DNA of 64,000 nucleotides, from contig CM052359.1 in assembly GCA_028551475.1 (NCBI GenBank), forward strand, positions 16,493,583 through 16,557,582, given 5' to 3'. Under the pieces are notes generated by a model. The model was not told the origin of the DNA, ran no database searches, and saw only the letters and a program-made list of their open reading frames with translations. This DNA is from Casuarina equisetifolia (taxonomy: Eukaryota > Streptophyta > Magnoliopsida > Fagales > Casuarinaceae). Each line of letters opens with the position of its first letter. Within the stretch, counting starts at the first letter, position 1. A program made the position numbers and the translations under genes. This document shows, in pieces, positions 35,888 to 48,199 of the stretch.

Positions 35888-37433
35888 TGTTCGGTGAAAT
35901 TCTATATACAAGTGAACATGTCAAACAAGTAATATAATGATAAGTATGAGTATCATCCCACGAAGACTGGTGTTTACTAAACTAATTAATTACTAATAGT
36001 GAACAACTCCTAGAATTTATCTAGCCAACCGAAATGGTAGATTGTGAATTTAATAACTAAATTTAATCTAAACTTGACAAACAAAAGATGTTAGAGCATC
36101 CGATTTCACCTAATTACTAGGTACAAATGTCAATCATCCATGCTAGCAAGATTAATTCTACTTATGTGATAGCAGAATTTCCTAATTTATTTACTATCCT
36201 ATGTCTAGGTCTAGTAAACCTATTTAGTTCATTAATTCACTATATCTCTATATGTGAATTGAAACAAACCAAATGCATTAGGATCTACGAATATTCCTGG
36301 TTTACAATAAATCTTTCAATTATCTTATCACCAAAAGCCATACAAATAACATGGTATATGTCTATCCATCTTAATCTATGGTTGCATATTACAAGAAGCA
36401 ACTGTATGTTATTTCCTGTCGGTCTCTAACATGCAAATCAAGTCATCTAGGTGGTAGCTAATCACCTAAAAGCATTAAACTCCGTAACATGCAACTTCAC
36501 ATTCATAAAATATCTCACAAAACGTAAATAGTCATAACATTCATACATTATAATTAAGTTCCATCATAGCTCTAACACACTAAACTAAAACAACATATTT
36601 AAATAAACTAAATTAGTACAAAAACATAAACAAAACATTATGGAATTTAAAAACATTAAAGCCGTCACCAAATGTCTTCAAATCACAAAATAGATTGCAC
36701 AAATCTACACATCAGGAGGAGGAAGAGGTTCTGTCTGAAAAACGGGATGAAAAATGAACTGCCACAACACTGTGTAGATCTGACTCAAGGATGACTAGGG
36801 GCTGCTGGAAGTACACCAAAAATTGGAAAAATGGGACCTGGATGGTGTTTGCACGTTCCAAGGTCCCTTTTCAACCGATTATATCGATAAACTCCAAACA
36901 GAAGAGACCAGTTGGCATTCGCATGGCCGGCCTCACACTTAGATGGATTTTCTCTCTCCTGGGTTAGTCAACTTTCGCACGGCTGCCCCTTCTCGTGACC
37001 TCCTCTCTCTTTCAGTTTCTCTCCTCCTTTTTTGTCTAGTCTTCTCCCCTCTTTTGTTCGCCGCCTTTTCCCCTAAATAAAAGCCGTTTCTTCACTCTTA
37101 ATGTGTTTCTCATTGGTCCCACCTTTCTCTTTTACATAATAGCCTAGGTCCCATGTGTTTCCTTCTTTTTCACAATTTACCCATTCACCCGGTTCCTTTG
37201 TCTCTTTTTCTCTTTCTTCACGTGGGTCTCTCTTTTGACTTTGCTCCTTACTTCTATGCTTTGTATATAAATGATTTATTATTTCTTTTTCTCATTTTTC
37301 TTCTATTTTGAGTGTGTTGCATAAAACAATAAAATATACATAAATATAATTAAATATAAATATAAATTAATAAAAACTATATTAAACATTACCTAAAATA
37401 ATCAAAATAACTCTATATAAAATAGAGTTATCT
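35888..37433 (-). repeat. Ath-N copy B 5' LTR
   Basis: 1546 bp. On the plus strand it runs from TGTTCGGTG to GAGTTATCT, with the terminal A worn to T. The U3 tip has a 10-bp inverted repeat (ATAACTCTAT at 37407-37416, ATAGAGTTAT at 37422-37431). Confidence 0.88.
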
Positions 37434-37438
37434 CTCTA

Positions 37439-38126
37439 TCTTATCAATGTTTTCTACTTCTACTTTTAGAGCAAGTGACTTTCTATTTTCTTTTTCTTTT
37501 TATTTTTCCCTTCTCATTAATTGCATTTCATAGGTTTTTAGTGATCTTAACAAATCATCTAAGGTCAACTTTTCTAAGTCATATGCTTTTTCTATAGCCA
37601 TCTTTTTAAGATCCTAACTTTCAAGTAAAAAGACTAACATTTTCCTAATCATTTCCTCATTTATGTATGCCTTTCCTAGCAATTTAAGTTCAAAAACTAT
37701 CTCAATATATTTACCAAACATTTCACTAATAGTTTTAGAATCATGCATAGCAAACAATTCATAATTATGTGTAAGCATAGTAACTTTAGAAGACTTAACC
37801 TTCTTAGTACCTTCATATATAACCTCTAGCTTATCCTATATTTCCTTATCAGTGATTCAAGAACACAATTTATTAAACTTATGATCTCTTAGACCACTAT
37901 ATGTCATGTTTATAGCCTTAGCATTTAGTACCATGACTTTAGCTTCATTTTTACGCCACTCATCAGTTTTAGGTAACATAGTACCCTTCCTGATAACCTG
38001 CCAAGCTTTCAAATCTTGACTAATAATAAACACTTGCATTAGTTGCTTCCAATGTCTATAATTTATTCCATCAAACAGAGGTGGTTTGTTGAACCCTGTG
38101 ACAGCTACACTTTTTTCTACAGCCAT
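37439..38126 (-). pseudogene. Sire-A gag N-terminal part
   Basis: ATG at 38126; the first 89 codons are open and read AVTGFNKPPLFDGINYRHWK, VIRKGTMLPKTDEWRKNEA and MTYSGLRDHKFNKL. After a stop it continues in pieces through KLEVIYEG-, MLTHNYELFAM- and SLLESWDLK-like sequences to the Ath-N insertion at 37438. Same architecture as Sire-N gag. Confidence 0.85.
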
Positions 38127-38173
38127 TATAAGGATCTACTCTAGGATGTTAAACCTTTAGATCAAAGAACCTA

Positions 38174-38187
38174 GCTCCTGATGCCAA
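38174..38187 (-). promoter_or_regulatory. Sire-A primer-binding site
   Basis: Minus strand TTGGCATCAGGAGC just inside the LTR end CTTACA. It resembles the tRNA-iMet complement TGGTATCAGAGC with substitutions and is shared with Sire-N. Confidence 0.65.
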
Positions 38188-38188
38188 T

Positions 38189-39688
38189 TGTAAGGTATAA
38201 TGGTCAACCAACAAAGGGGGGTTGAATTGGTTTTCTAAGAAAGTAACTTAGTAATGACCTAATTTAATCCAACAAAACCAAATCAAACAAGTTTAAGAGA
38301 TAAGCATAAAAACAAGTTTACAGCAATCATAGATAGCAAGGAAAGACAACAATTTTTCCTTGGTGGTTCAACCCTTTTCATCTACTTCCACCCTCTTCTT
38401 TCTCTAACACAATCAATTGGATTCTGCTTTACTAAAAAAGTAAGAGAAAACGTTCTCCATACTTTCCAACTCCTCAAGGAGTTATACAAGTCACCAATTA
38501 CAAGATGAGGTTGAAACAACCTTTTGTATAGCTAGCAAATCCCTAAACAATATGAAATGTATAAGATATTGCCTATCAAGAGCTTATTCAAAAGATTGAA
38601 CAAGTATCTAAGCTCTAAACATCAAACCCCCAAATATCATCAAGTTACGATTTCATATTTACAACACTATTTATTTGTATATAATGTGTAGAGCTTAATT
38701 AGCACATAAATAAGTGAATACAAGTATAAGAGATCACAAATAATTGATCTTTGAGGAGTATCATCAAGTATTACCCCAGATTGAGTAATGTCACCAAATC
38801 CAAATACGATAGTAGTATATGAACATATCCTCAATACTTCTCACAATTTCCCAAATATATGATTAAGAAAACTCTTAATCAATTGTCAAGAAGGGCTTTT
38901 ATATGATATTCAAATAACCAAAGCTCCTTTAGGTTTCTTGTCAAACTTGACATCATTGTAGATATCTTCCTGTTAAAAAGTGAAAAGATTTCCATCAATC
39001 AAAAATAGAATCTTCAATTTTTGCTCTTAGTCCACCATTTTGACAATCAGGCCTTTCTTAAATCTTCCTATTAGAGAATCGACAACTTAGAGAAAATAAG
39101 ATAGAAGCCGTGGGAGAATAGACAAAATACTGGGCTAGGGCTTCTCAATCGAGAGTCTTCATTAATTGAGTTCTCTTAATAAGTCGAATGATGCCATTAT
39201 GGTTGTTGAGCTTAGATTGGGTAAGTCTTAATTAGGTTACTTCAGATCGGCTCTGGATCAAATTAAGCCTTAGTAAGGCTAAGTCTTAATTGGCTTGCTT
39301 TAAGTGGGTTCTAAATTAGCTTTAAGTGGCATGCTTTATTTAGGCTTTGAATTAGCTTCAAGTGGCCTATTTCATGTAGGCTTTAATTAATCTTCTAGTG
39401 GACTTTGAGTGGCTTACAAATAAAGCAAATCCAACATCATTTTTCCTCTAAAAGAATTGTTATGCAACTATTATTCCATCAATTAAAATATTCCTTTTGT
39501 GCATATATAAGGTTGCATTATAAAGGATTGTAGAAATCTGGCTACTTTATAATATCATTGATTGATATTATAACTTGCACACCTTTTATTTTCTTATTAT
39601 TCAATTTTGCACATAAATATATGAAAAACATTTATATATATTATATGCAACCAAAGTTTGTCATAACAAAACACATCTTTTTCCAACA
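38189..39688 (-). repeat. Sire-A 5' LTR
   Basis: 1500 bp, TGTTGGAAAAAGATGTG at 39688 to CTTACA at 38189. Similar throughout to the solo LTR at 1778-3279. Confidence 0.88.
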
Positions 39689-39743
39689 TATAATACCACA
39701 ACCGTTAATTTTTCCTTTGGAATTGTCTCCAAAAGATACTTTT

Positions 39744-41324
39744 CGATAACTTTATTTTTATAGAGTTTTTTTTATTACTTTAGGAAATGTATATTGTAGT
39801 GTTTGTGAAATTATATTTGCATTTGTTTATACTTATGTAAATTTTGTTGGTTCATACAAAAAATCCAAAATAGAGGAAAAGAAGCGACAAACCAAAAGAA
39901 AATAAAGAAAACAACAAAAGAAACAAAAGGATTGTTATGTGTAGCCAATAGCAAAAGAGAGAAAGGAAAAGAACAAAAAAAAAGATGCAATTATTGAATG
40001 GGTCATGGGAGTAGAAAACAAAAAAAGTAAGGAAAGGTGCAATTGTCTAGTGTTGGGCAATAAGTGAAAAAAAAAATGGAGAAAAGGTGATTGTTGGGTG
40101 GTTGAAAAGAAAGTAGAAAAAAATAAAAATAAAAATAAATATAGGAGAGAGAAAGAGACACGTTCGAACTAGTTGGGATGCTAGAGTTTGGTAACTTCTC
40201 ATCAAAAATGAAGGCCACACGCAAAAGCACGTGACTCTATGAGAATAGGACGATTATGCGGCAACTAACCATTTGAGCATTCATTTTGGTAAGGACAAAC
40301 CATAACGCTATTTGCATTCAACTCCAATGTAGATTTGGCAGTTTTGGGCTTCTTTTTGGCAGATCTGCATGGCTTTTTAAGAGATATCCACTTTTTGATA
40401 GTTTCTATGTAGAACGACGAAGGTGCATGTGGCAGCGCATGGTGGCAGTGCATGAAAGTGCGTGGCAGTAGTGTATAAGGGTGCATAGTGGTGTGTTTTC
40501 CCCCTTATTCTAGGTAGCCTCTTTTCCCCTCTTTGATATGTAGAAAGTTTGTAAAACTCTTTTAAGAGAAAGACAATTTGGTGACAGCTTTATTCTTTTT
40601 CAATTTAAGATATTGTGTTTAATTTTTAGAACTGTTCTTATTTGTATTTATATTATGTTTTAGTTTACTTTTGTTAGAGCTACGATGTAACTTAATTAAA
40701 ATGGTTTGAATGTTATGTTTTGTAAGATATTTTATTTATGTGAAGTTGCATATTACTGTGCTTAATGCTTTTAAGTGATTGGCTACTACTAAAATGATTT
40801 GATTTGCATGGCTGAGACTAACAAGAGATGATATACAGTTGCTTCATATAATATGTAATCATAAATTAATATGGATAGACATATACCATATTGTTTATAT
40901 GGCTTTTAGTGTAAACTAGAAATATTCATATATCCTCATGCATTTGGTTTGTTTCAATTTATATACAAAGACATAGTGAATTAATAAATTAAATAGGTTT
41001 GTTATAGCTAAACATAGGATAGTGAATAAATTAGGAAATTGTATCATCACATGGGTATTATTACTCTTGCAAGCATAACTAATCAATATTTGTATATAGT
41101 AGATATTGTGAAATAAAATGCTTTAACACGCTTCTTATATTCAGTTTTCTTAAATTTAGTTTGTTAATCTATCTTTCATTATTTCAATTTGCTAGATAAA
41201 TTATAAGAGTTATTCACCATTAATAATTAGTTAGTTTTACAATTACCAATCTCTAGACTGATTTTTTTCTTATTATTATATTACTTGTTCGACATGTTCA
41301 CTTGCATATAGGATTTTATCAAAA
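39744..41324 (+). repeat. Ath-N LTR, plus orientation (copy D 5' LTR)
   Basis: About 1581 bp from CGATAACTTTATTTT (worn TGATAAC) to about TTTTATCAAAA, followed by a degenerate tRNA-Asp PBS (TTTTAGCATCATTGCTAGGG, 41330-41350). It faces the opposite way to the other Ath-N copies on both sides. Confidence 0.75.
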
Positions 41325-41876
41325 AGTTTTTAGCATCATTGCTAGGGATTGCTTGTTTACTGCTAATTAATATTAATACCAAATAGCTTTTAAGTTTAAT
41401 CTTGATTTTGTTGCTTTTATTTTATTTCTACTTTTAATCTTTGTTTTTCAAGAAAAAATGGCATCAAATGGTTATTAATGGCCTACTGAGAGATTACCAA
41501 TGCATAAAGTAAATGAAGTCCATGAAGTAGATGCCTTCAGGGAACTATGCACACAACTGGAAGTATAAAAAAGAATAGAGTTTGTGATCTTTGTGGTGGA
41601 GCACATGTGAGCACAAAATGTCAAGTAGGTACCCTTTTGTTCATTATAATGAATATGCTAATTTTCTTAGGATTTTAAGCAAGTCACAAAATGATTCTTA
41701 CTCCAACCTATATAATTTCAAATGGCACAACCATCAAAATTTTTCATGGAGTAACCTAAATGAAATGATACTGCCATCCAACATTCAAGCAAACAAAATA
41801 GGCAAAGCCTAATGTGAAAGACATAGTCAACGAGATGGCCACCACCACATAATGCTTTATGAAGAGTACTGAAGCG
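41325..41876 (+). pseudogene. Ath-N gag fragment, copy D
   Basis: After the PBS and a short leader, plus-strand gag pieces are seen from 41455: WPTERLPMHK-like and VHEVDAF, CGGAHVSTKCQ in another frame (about 41598-41630) and NGTTIKIFH (about 41720). The Gag core before VHEVD is deleted. Broken by frameshifts, cut at about 41876 by a Cop-1-like fragment. Confidence 0.7.
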
Positions 41877-42151
41877 ATATTGGGTGCAATAAACATTAGA
41901 TACATGAATGCTATTAGGGGTTAATAAATTACCTTTATGGGTTATTAGAAGTTTCATTCTCTATAGTAATTGCTTGATTTCCATCATAATTGAATAGTTA
42001 AGTAATATCATAATTATCTAGCAAGATATGATGTATGGCATCAAAATTAGGAAACCAATCAATTTCAGTAAAGGCTTGGAAAGTTTGTTGTTAAGCCTTC
42101 CTAACAATATTAGCTTGAATATTCTATAGGCTTTGGAAGCCATTATTAAGG
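41877..42151 (-). pseudogene. Cop-1-like protease/zinc-knuckle fragment
   Basis: About 275 bp aligning with Cop-1 23340-23640 (for example the TAGGGGTTAATAAA and CCATCATAATTGA stretches), with many changes. It ends exactly where an Ath-N LTR begins (42152). The matching gag part of a Cop-1 relative is at 48200-49138, on the far side of the Ath-N block, so the two are probably one split element. Confidence 0.7.
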
Positions 42152-43782
42152 TGATAACTTTATTTCTTATAGAGTTATTTTAACTACCTTAGGTAATATT
42201 TAGTGCAGTATCCATTCATTATACTTGTATTTGTTTATATTTATGCATATTTTGTTGTTTCATGTAGAAAACCCAAAATGAAAAAAAAAATGAAGGAAAA
42301 GAAGTAACAAACCATGAAAAAGAAAATAAGAAAGTAAACAAATCATTGGAAACAATATTTTGTTTGTTATCACACATGTGGGTGAACTTATGTGGGAAAA
42401 GGAGGAGAGAAGAAAGCTATTATGAAGTGGGGATCTTTTGTCATGTACATGAGGGGATTGTTGAAGAGAGCAAGCATGAGAATTGAAGAAGAGAGAGAAA
42501 AGAGGAGAGAGGTAGAGAAAGGCCATGCAAAGTGAGGTTGGGAAGAATGCACAATCACATGAAAGCCAACAATTTTTTTCTTTGGCCAAAAGCTTTTTTC
42601 TAACAGAAGTTGTTTTTTTTTTCTAGTGAGAGGTTGTATTTTTGAATGAGAAGATAGTCTAGGATCATGCAAATGCCAGCTGGATTGTTTTTTGGCGCAT
42701 CACGAGCAAATCTGCTTGATTTCTTGATAGGTCTATGTTATGGGTTTGTCTATGGTGAGCTTCTAGTGAGTTTCCAATGGGTCTACGATATTTTTAGAGT
42801 GGTGGGTGAAAACCCACACGGAAATAACCTAGATCTTATCTATTCCTCTAGATTCATTGGCCAAAAGTTAGATCCGAGTGCTTTGGGAAGATTTTTGGGT
42901 AGATCTAAAGCATTCTATGAAAAGCAACAGTGGCATGTGGTGGTGCATGCAACATGTTTCCTCCCCCTTTGTCCAAACAACTTCTCTTCCTCCCTTTGAT
43001 GTGAAAATTTATGTAATGTTTCTCTGAATTGAACATTTTGGTAATAGCTTTGGTGTCTTTAATTTACAAAATGTTTTGTTCAATTTCTTGCACTATTTTT
43101 GTTTGTACATATACCATGTTTTAGTTTAGTTTGTTAGAGCTATGATGTAACTTTAATTATACCAGTATGAATGTTATGATTATGATCTTTGTGGGATATT
43201 TTATGTGTGTGAAGTTGCATATTACTAAGTTTAATATGTTTGAGTAATTAGCTACCACTTAGATGATTTGATTTACATGTTAAAGACTAACAAGAAATTA
43301 CATATAGTTGCTTCTTGTAATATGCAACCATAGATTAATATGGATAGACATATACCATATGGTTTATGCGGCTTTAGTTATAAACTGGAATATTCATAAA
43401 TCTTAATGCACTTAGTTCATTTTAATTCACATATAGAGATATAGTGAGTTAATGAGCTAAGTAGGTTTGCTATACCTAGACATAGGATAGTGAATAAATT
43501 AAGAAATTCTGCCATCACATAAGTAGAATCAATCTTACAAGCATAAATAATTGACATTAGTACCTAGTCGTAAGGTGAAATTGGATGTTCCAATATGTTT
43601 CGTTTATCAATTTAAGATTAAATTTAGTTGTTTAATCCATGTTTTACCATTTTGATTTGCTAGATAAATTTTAGGAACTATTCATCATTAGTAATTAATT
43701 GGCTTGGTAACTACTAGTTTTTGTGGGACAATACTCATTCTCATTATTATATTACTTGTTTGACATATACACTTGCATGTGC
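42152..43782 (+). repeat. Ath-N LTR in plus orientation, joined to minus-strand internal sequence
   Basis: About 1630 bp, starting TGATAACTTTATTTC and ending CACTTGCATGTGC, with the last ~17 bases lost at an A-run. The sequence after it (43783 on) is Ath-N internal sequence in the minus orientation, so the LTR is inverted relative to it. It could instead be the 3' LTR of copy D. Confidence 0.7.
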
Positions 43783-44094
43783 AAAAAAAAAAAATCACAG
43801 AAAAAACAAACTTCCAACTCAACATTTCCAGCATACATACAACACAACAAATAAAAATTCCAATATAACAAAAAAACCTTTCAATACACTTCCAACACAA
43901 CCACAACTACCATAACTACCACAAAATAGAACCTCCAACACAACCTAACAAAAATTAGCATACTTCTAGCAATAACAGCAGTACCACCAAACTTGAATGA
44001 AACATTGTTCTCAATGCAAAAAAAAAAAAGTAAAGCAACAATTAAAAAGGAACAAGGAAAACTCCCCTTATTGTAGGCTATCAACATTGAGCTG

Positions 44095-45522
44095 TGTTCG
44101 GTGAATTTTAAATACAAGTGAACATGTCGAACAAGTAATATAATGATAAGAAAAGTATCGTCCCACGAAGATTGGTGAATACTAAACTAATTAAATACTA
44201 ATGATGAATAAATCCTAAAATTTATCTAGCAAATCAAAATATTGTTGATGATGAATTAAAATTTAAAACTTTCAAAACAAAAACTCAAGACTAATTAAAA
44301 TTGAATCCAAGTAAGAAAAATCAAGATGAGAAACATGTTAGAGCTTCCGATTTCACCATAACTACTAGATATGAATTTTTATAGTTTATGCCTACAAGAA
44401 TGATATTACCCATGTGATGGCGGAACTTCCTAATTTATTTACTATCCTATGTCTAGGTATAGCAAACCTATTTAGTTCATTAATTCACTATATCTCTATA
44501 TGTGAATTGAAACAAACCAAATGCATTAGGATTTGTGAATATTCCTGGCTTACAATAAATCTTTCGATCATCTTATCACCAAAAGCCACACAAATAACAT
44601 GGTATATGTCTATCCACATTTAATTCATGGTTATATATTATAAGAAGCAATTGCATATTATTACCTTTCAGTCTCTAACATGCACATCATATCATTCAAG
44701 TGGTGGCCAATCACTTAAAAGCATTAAGAATAAATAATATATAACTCACATAAATAAAATATCTTGCAAAACATAAAAACTTATGAAATTCACATCATCA
44801 TAGTTAGGCTACATCTTCGCTCTAACAAAAGAAATTTAGAACATAATGAAATAACAAACCAAAGCAATAGTAGAAATTAAGCAAAACATCTTAAATAGAA
44901 AAACAGGAAAGTTGTCACCACACTGTCTTCTCTTTAAGAATTCCTCACAGAATTCCTACAATTCAAGAATGATAAGAAGTAGAGGGAAGCTTTCGCGCCT
45001 CTATTTCTCTTTTTCTTTCTTGGTTTTCTCTTTCTTCTCTCACTTTTTCTCTCTTCCTTGGTTGATTTCGGCGGCAACACACGGCTTCTTCTTCTCTTCT
45101 CTCTCTTCTCTCTCCTATTCTCCTCTACTCTTGTGCGGCGCCTTCTCCTCCCCTTTTAATTCACGTTCCTTTGCCTTTTTATTCTATCTTGGGATGCGTG
45201 CACTAAGATTCTCCCTTAATAATTCACTTTTTTGCCCCTTTTCCTTTATTTCCTTTCTTGTCCTTTTTTGTCCTTTTCCTCCTCTTTTGCTACTTTACAC
45301 GTTGCCTCCTCTTTTCTTCTTTTGACTTCTTTTTCTTTCCTTGTCTTCTTCACGTGCCTTTTTGTAACTTTCTCTTCCTTTATTTCTTTTGCTCTTTTGG
45401 GGTTTGCTGCATAAATAACACCAATTTACATAAATATATCAAAGCTTAAATATTATCTTATAAAACTTGTATTATTTATATCCTAAAATAGTCAAAATAA
45501 CTCTATAAAAATAGAGTTATCA
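44095..45522 (-). repeat. Ath-N solo LTR inserted in Ath-N copy C
   Basis: 1428 bp, plus-strand TGTTCGGTG to GAGTTATCA, between perfect AGCTG duplications (44090-44094, 45523-45527). Without it, the flanks rejoin as in copy B near 34020-34030 (GAGCTGTGATGAGCAT). It carries a CT-rich block (44995-45400) that gives long Phe/Ser-rich shadow ORFs. Confidence 0.9.
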
Positions 45523-45699
45523 AGCTGTGATAAGCATGTGGTGACAACTTTCTAGTAAAAAGGCCACAAAACACTTGGTTTGCCTCCCAAGAAGCAATTA
45601 CTTTATAGTTTTCAAACAAACTATCCTCAACGTAACTACTCAAGGAGGATGGAATTCCAACAATTTAGGAGACAACTTGTGTTATAAAATAATTGAGCA

Positions 45700-46650
45700 C
45701 TCTTCAATCAACCTTATTATCTTATATAGTTTTAACTTTCTTTTGTTCTTTAGTATCTTTTCCAAAAATTCGATATAACCGAGCATTTCTGTTAGAGCAT
45801 CTGCAAAAGGAATGTTAATGTGTAGTTTTGAAGATACATCAAGGAATTTCAGAAACTACTTATCTCTTTCACATTGCTAGAATCTCTAAGGAGATGGAGC
45901 TGAAGGCATAAAAGGCTCAGGATTTTCTGGAACAAGTTTGCTCTTAGGTGTCTCTTTAGGTTATGTGTTGACATCCCTATTCGTATCTTTGACAATCTTT
46001 TTGTCAACATCATTTTCTCCCACTTGGTTGTCACTTGTTAAGGTTACTACCTCTACAATATCTGTAAAGCTTTTCTCCATATTGCTAAGCAAAGGACCCT
46101 CCAGACTCTTTTCACCTCTAATCTTCTTATTGATGCTTCTTGTCTCTAGAATCTTGCTTCATTGTTCTACATTATCTTGGTAAACATGTGCTTTAAATTT
46201 GACTTCTCCTCTTCTATTTGCTTAAATGTTAGTGGCAATCTCATCTCATTTAGGTTACTCCATGAAAAATTTTGATAGTTGTCCCATCTTGAATTATGCG
46301 TGTTGGAATAATAATCATTTTGTAACCTACTCCAAGTCTCAACAAAATTAGCATAATCATTTTATTGAGCATAAGAGTTACCTACTTTACATTTCATGCT
46401 TGCATGTCTTCCACCACAAAATTCACATTCTCTGCTCTAAATTCCCACAATTGGAGTACTTAGGTTGTTTATCTTCTTATTGAGCACTTGCACACATTGT
46501 AATGAAGATATCTACTTCATGTACTGAATTGATCTTAAAGTGGCTTGCATGAGTTATAGGCCTTTGGATGCTTGATGTGGCATTGTAAAATTTTAATGCA
46601 GCATAGTCTTTTAAAAGTTTATGTGAACCATCATTTCTCTCCATCCTTGT
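45700..46650 (-). pseudogene. Ath-N gag, copy C, with core deleted
   Basis: It starts near 46646 with a short N-terminal stretch (YAALKFYNATSS) and jumps after ITHASHFK to VHEVDIF (about 46540). This removes the whole conserved Gag core that copy B has between those points. It then continues through a broken Cys/His region (near 46420) and the gag-protease linker to about 45700. Many stops. A similar deletion before VHEVD is seen in copy D. Confidence 0.7.
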
Positions 46651-46794
46651 TGCTTAACAATAGAATTTTTTTTTACAGGAAAATAAAATAAAATAAAATA
46701 AAGGCAATCAAAGCTAGATTAAACTTAGAAGTTATTTGGTACTAATATTAATTAGTAGTAAAACAACCAATCCCTAGCAAAGGAGCCAAAAACT

Positions 46795-48199
46795 TGTTTA
46801 GTAAAATCATACATGTAAGTGTATATATCAAACAAGTAATATAATGATGAGAATGAGTATTGTCCCTCAAAGACTGGTGATTACTAAGCTAATTAATTAT
46901 TAATGATGAATAGTTCCTAAAATTTGTCTAGCAAATTGAAATGGTAAAATATGGATTAAACAACTAAATTTAATCTAAAATTGAATAAATGAAAAATGTT
47001 AGAGTGTCTAATTTCACCTAACTACTAGGTACTAATGTTGATTATTTGTGCTTGCAAGATTGATTCTACTCATGTGATGGTGAAATTATTTAATTTATTC
47101 ATTATCTTATGTCTAGGTATAACAATTCTACTTAGCTCATTAACTCACTATATCTTTACATGTGAATTGAAATGACCTAAGTGCATTAAAATTTATGAAT
47201 ATTTCAGTTTACACCTAAAGCCATACAAACCATATAGTATATGTTTATTTATATTAATCTATGGTTACACATTACATGAAGCATTTACATGTCATCTCCT
47301 ATCGACCTCAAACATGTAAATCAAATCATTTAAGTGGTAACAAATCACTTAAAAGCATTAGAATACGTAATATATAACTTCACATAAATAAAAAAATCTT
47401 ATAAAACACCGTAATTATAACATTCATACCATTATAATCAAGTTACATTGTAGTTATAACATCTCAAATTGAAAAACAATAAAGCTGTCACCAAATTGTC
47501 TTCCCTTTTCAAGCAATTTCTACATATCAGAAGGGTAGAAGAAGCTTTCAAAAAAATAGGGAGAAAACAAGTTGAAATGTGTCGTCACACACCATTGCCA
47601 CGCGCTCTCATGTGCCATTACCATGTGCCACCCTATGCCACCACACGTCATTGTTGTTCTTCATAGAAACCATAAAAAACATCAGGGATGATGCCTGGAG
47701 TGCCAATCTACAAAAAGATTGCACTAATTCATCATAGAATGCATAGATTTGATCAAATATCCAGCCGGTGTTCACCGTCTCTGGCTAGAAGTTGCCACGC
47801 AAATTGCCCAAAAATAGCTACAAAAATGGGAAATCGCACTAGGAGGACAAAGCTACTTTCTCCTTGTTGGAAATCGCCTAGAAATTGCCAAAAAATGGTT
47901 AGGAAATTCTCAAAACATGCAAATGACGTTCTCCTTCACTAGAAAAGAACGTGCAAATGATTAGTGTTCGCACGATGGTTGCTTGCTCTCAAAGTCCTGC
48001 GTTGTCGTGTGTGGCCTTTAATTTTTCCAGCTAAGGAAAAATGTTTTCCACCAAACATTTTCTTTTGCATGTTTAAGGCTTGCTATATGAAATAACAAAA
48101 GTTACATAGTTATAGACAAATGTAACTACAATTTAGTAAATATTGTATTATATAGAGCCTAAACTAGTCACAATAATCCTATAAGAAATAGAGTTATCA
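46795..48199 (-). repeat. Ath-N copy C 5' LTR
   Basis: 1405 bp from TGTTTAGTAAAATC to GAGTTATCA on the plus strand, with a tRNA-Asp PBS at about 46768-46789. The right end abuts Cop-1-like gag. Confidence 0.82.

Larger units (their letters stand above)
31786..37433 (-). mobile_element. Ath-N copy B: complete gag-only Athila-like element
   Basis: 5648 bp between target duplications CTCTA (31781-31785 and 37434-37438). Order on the minus strand: 5' LTR (35888-37433), tRNA-Asp PBS, gag (35732 to about 34200), long non-coding region, 3' LTR (31786-32265). Pol is wholly absent. The sequence passes from the gag/protease linker straight to the post-pol motif GCGCTTCTTGGGAGGCAACCC near 34105. The 3' LTR is shortened and partly inverted. 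Confidence 0.88.
29061..39688 (-). mobile_element. Sire-A: SIRE-like copia with RT, split by Ath-N copy B
   Basis: Minus-strand element: 5' LTR (38189-39688), PBS, gag (38126-37439 and 31780-31030), RT-RNase H (31025-29914), non-coding tail, PPT and a truncated 3' LTR (29061-29320). Protease and integrase are missing between gag and RT. Ath-N copy B (31786-37433) is inserted in gag with a CTCTA target duplication. The LTR belongs to the same family as the solo LTR at 1778-3279. Confidence 0.85.
43783..46794 (-). mobile_element. Ath-N copy C internal region
   Basis: Minus-strand internal sequence: leader and gag (46650 to about 45700), GGGAGGCAAACC post-pol motif near 45575-45590, and non-coding tail to 43783, interrupted by a solo LTR at 44095-45522. 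As in copy B, the gag linker passes directly to the post-pol motif without pol. Confidence 0.75.

Noticed and set aside
44912-45325. 137-codon Phe/Ser/Leu-rich ORF
   Set aside because: Lies in the CT-rich block of an Ath-N solo LTR; low-complexity shadow. The same holds for 13854-14081 and 14524-14808.
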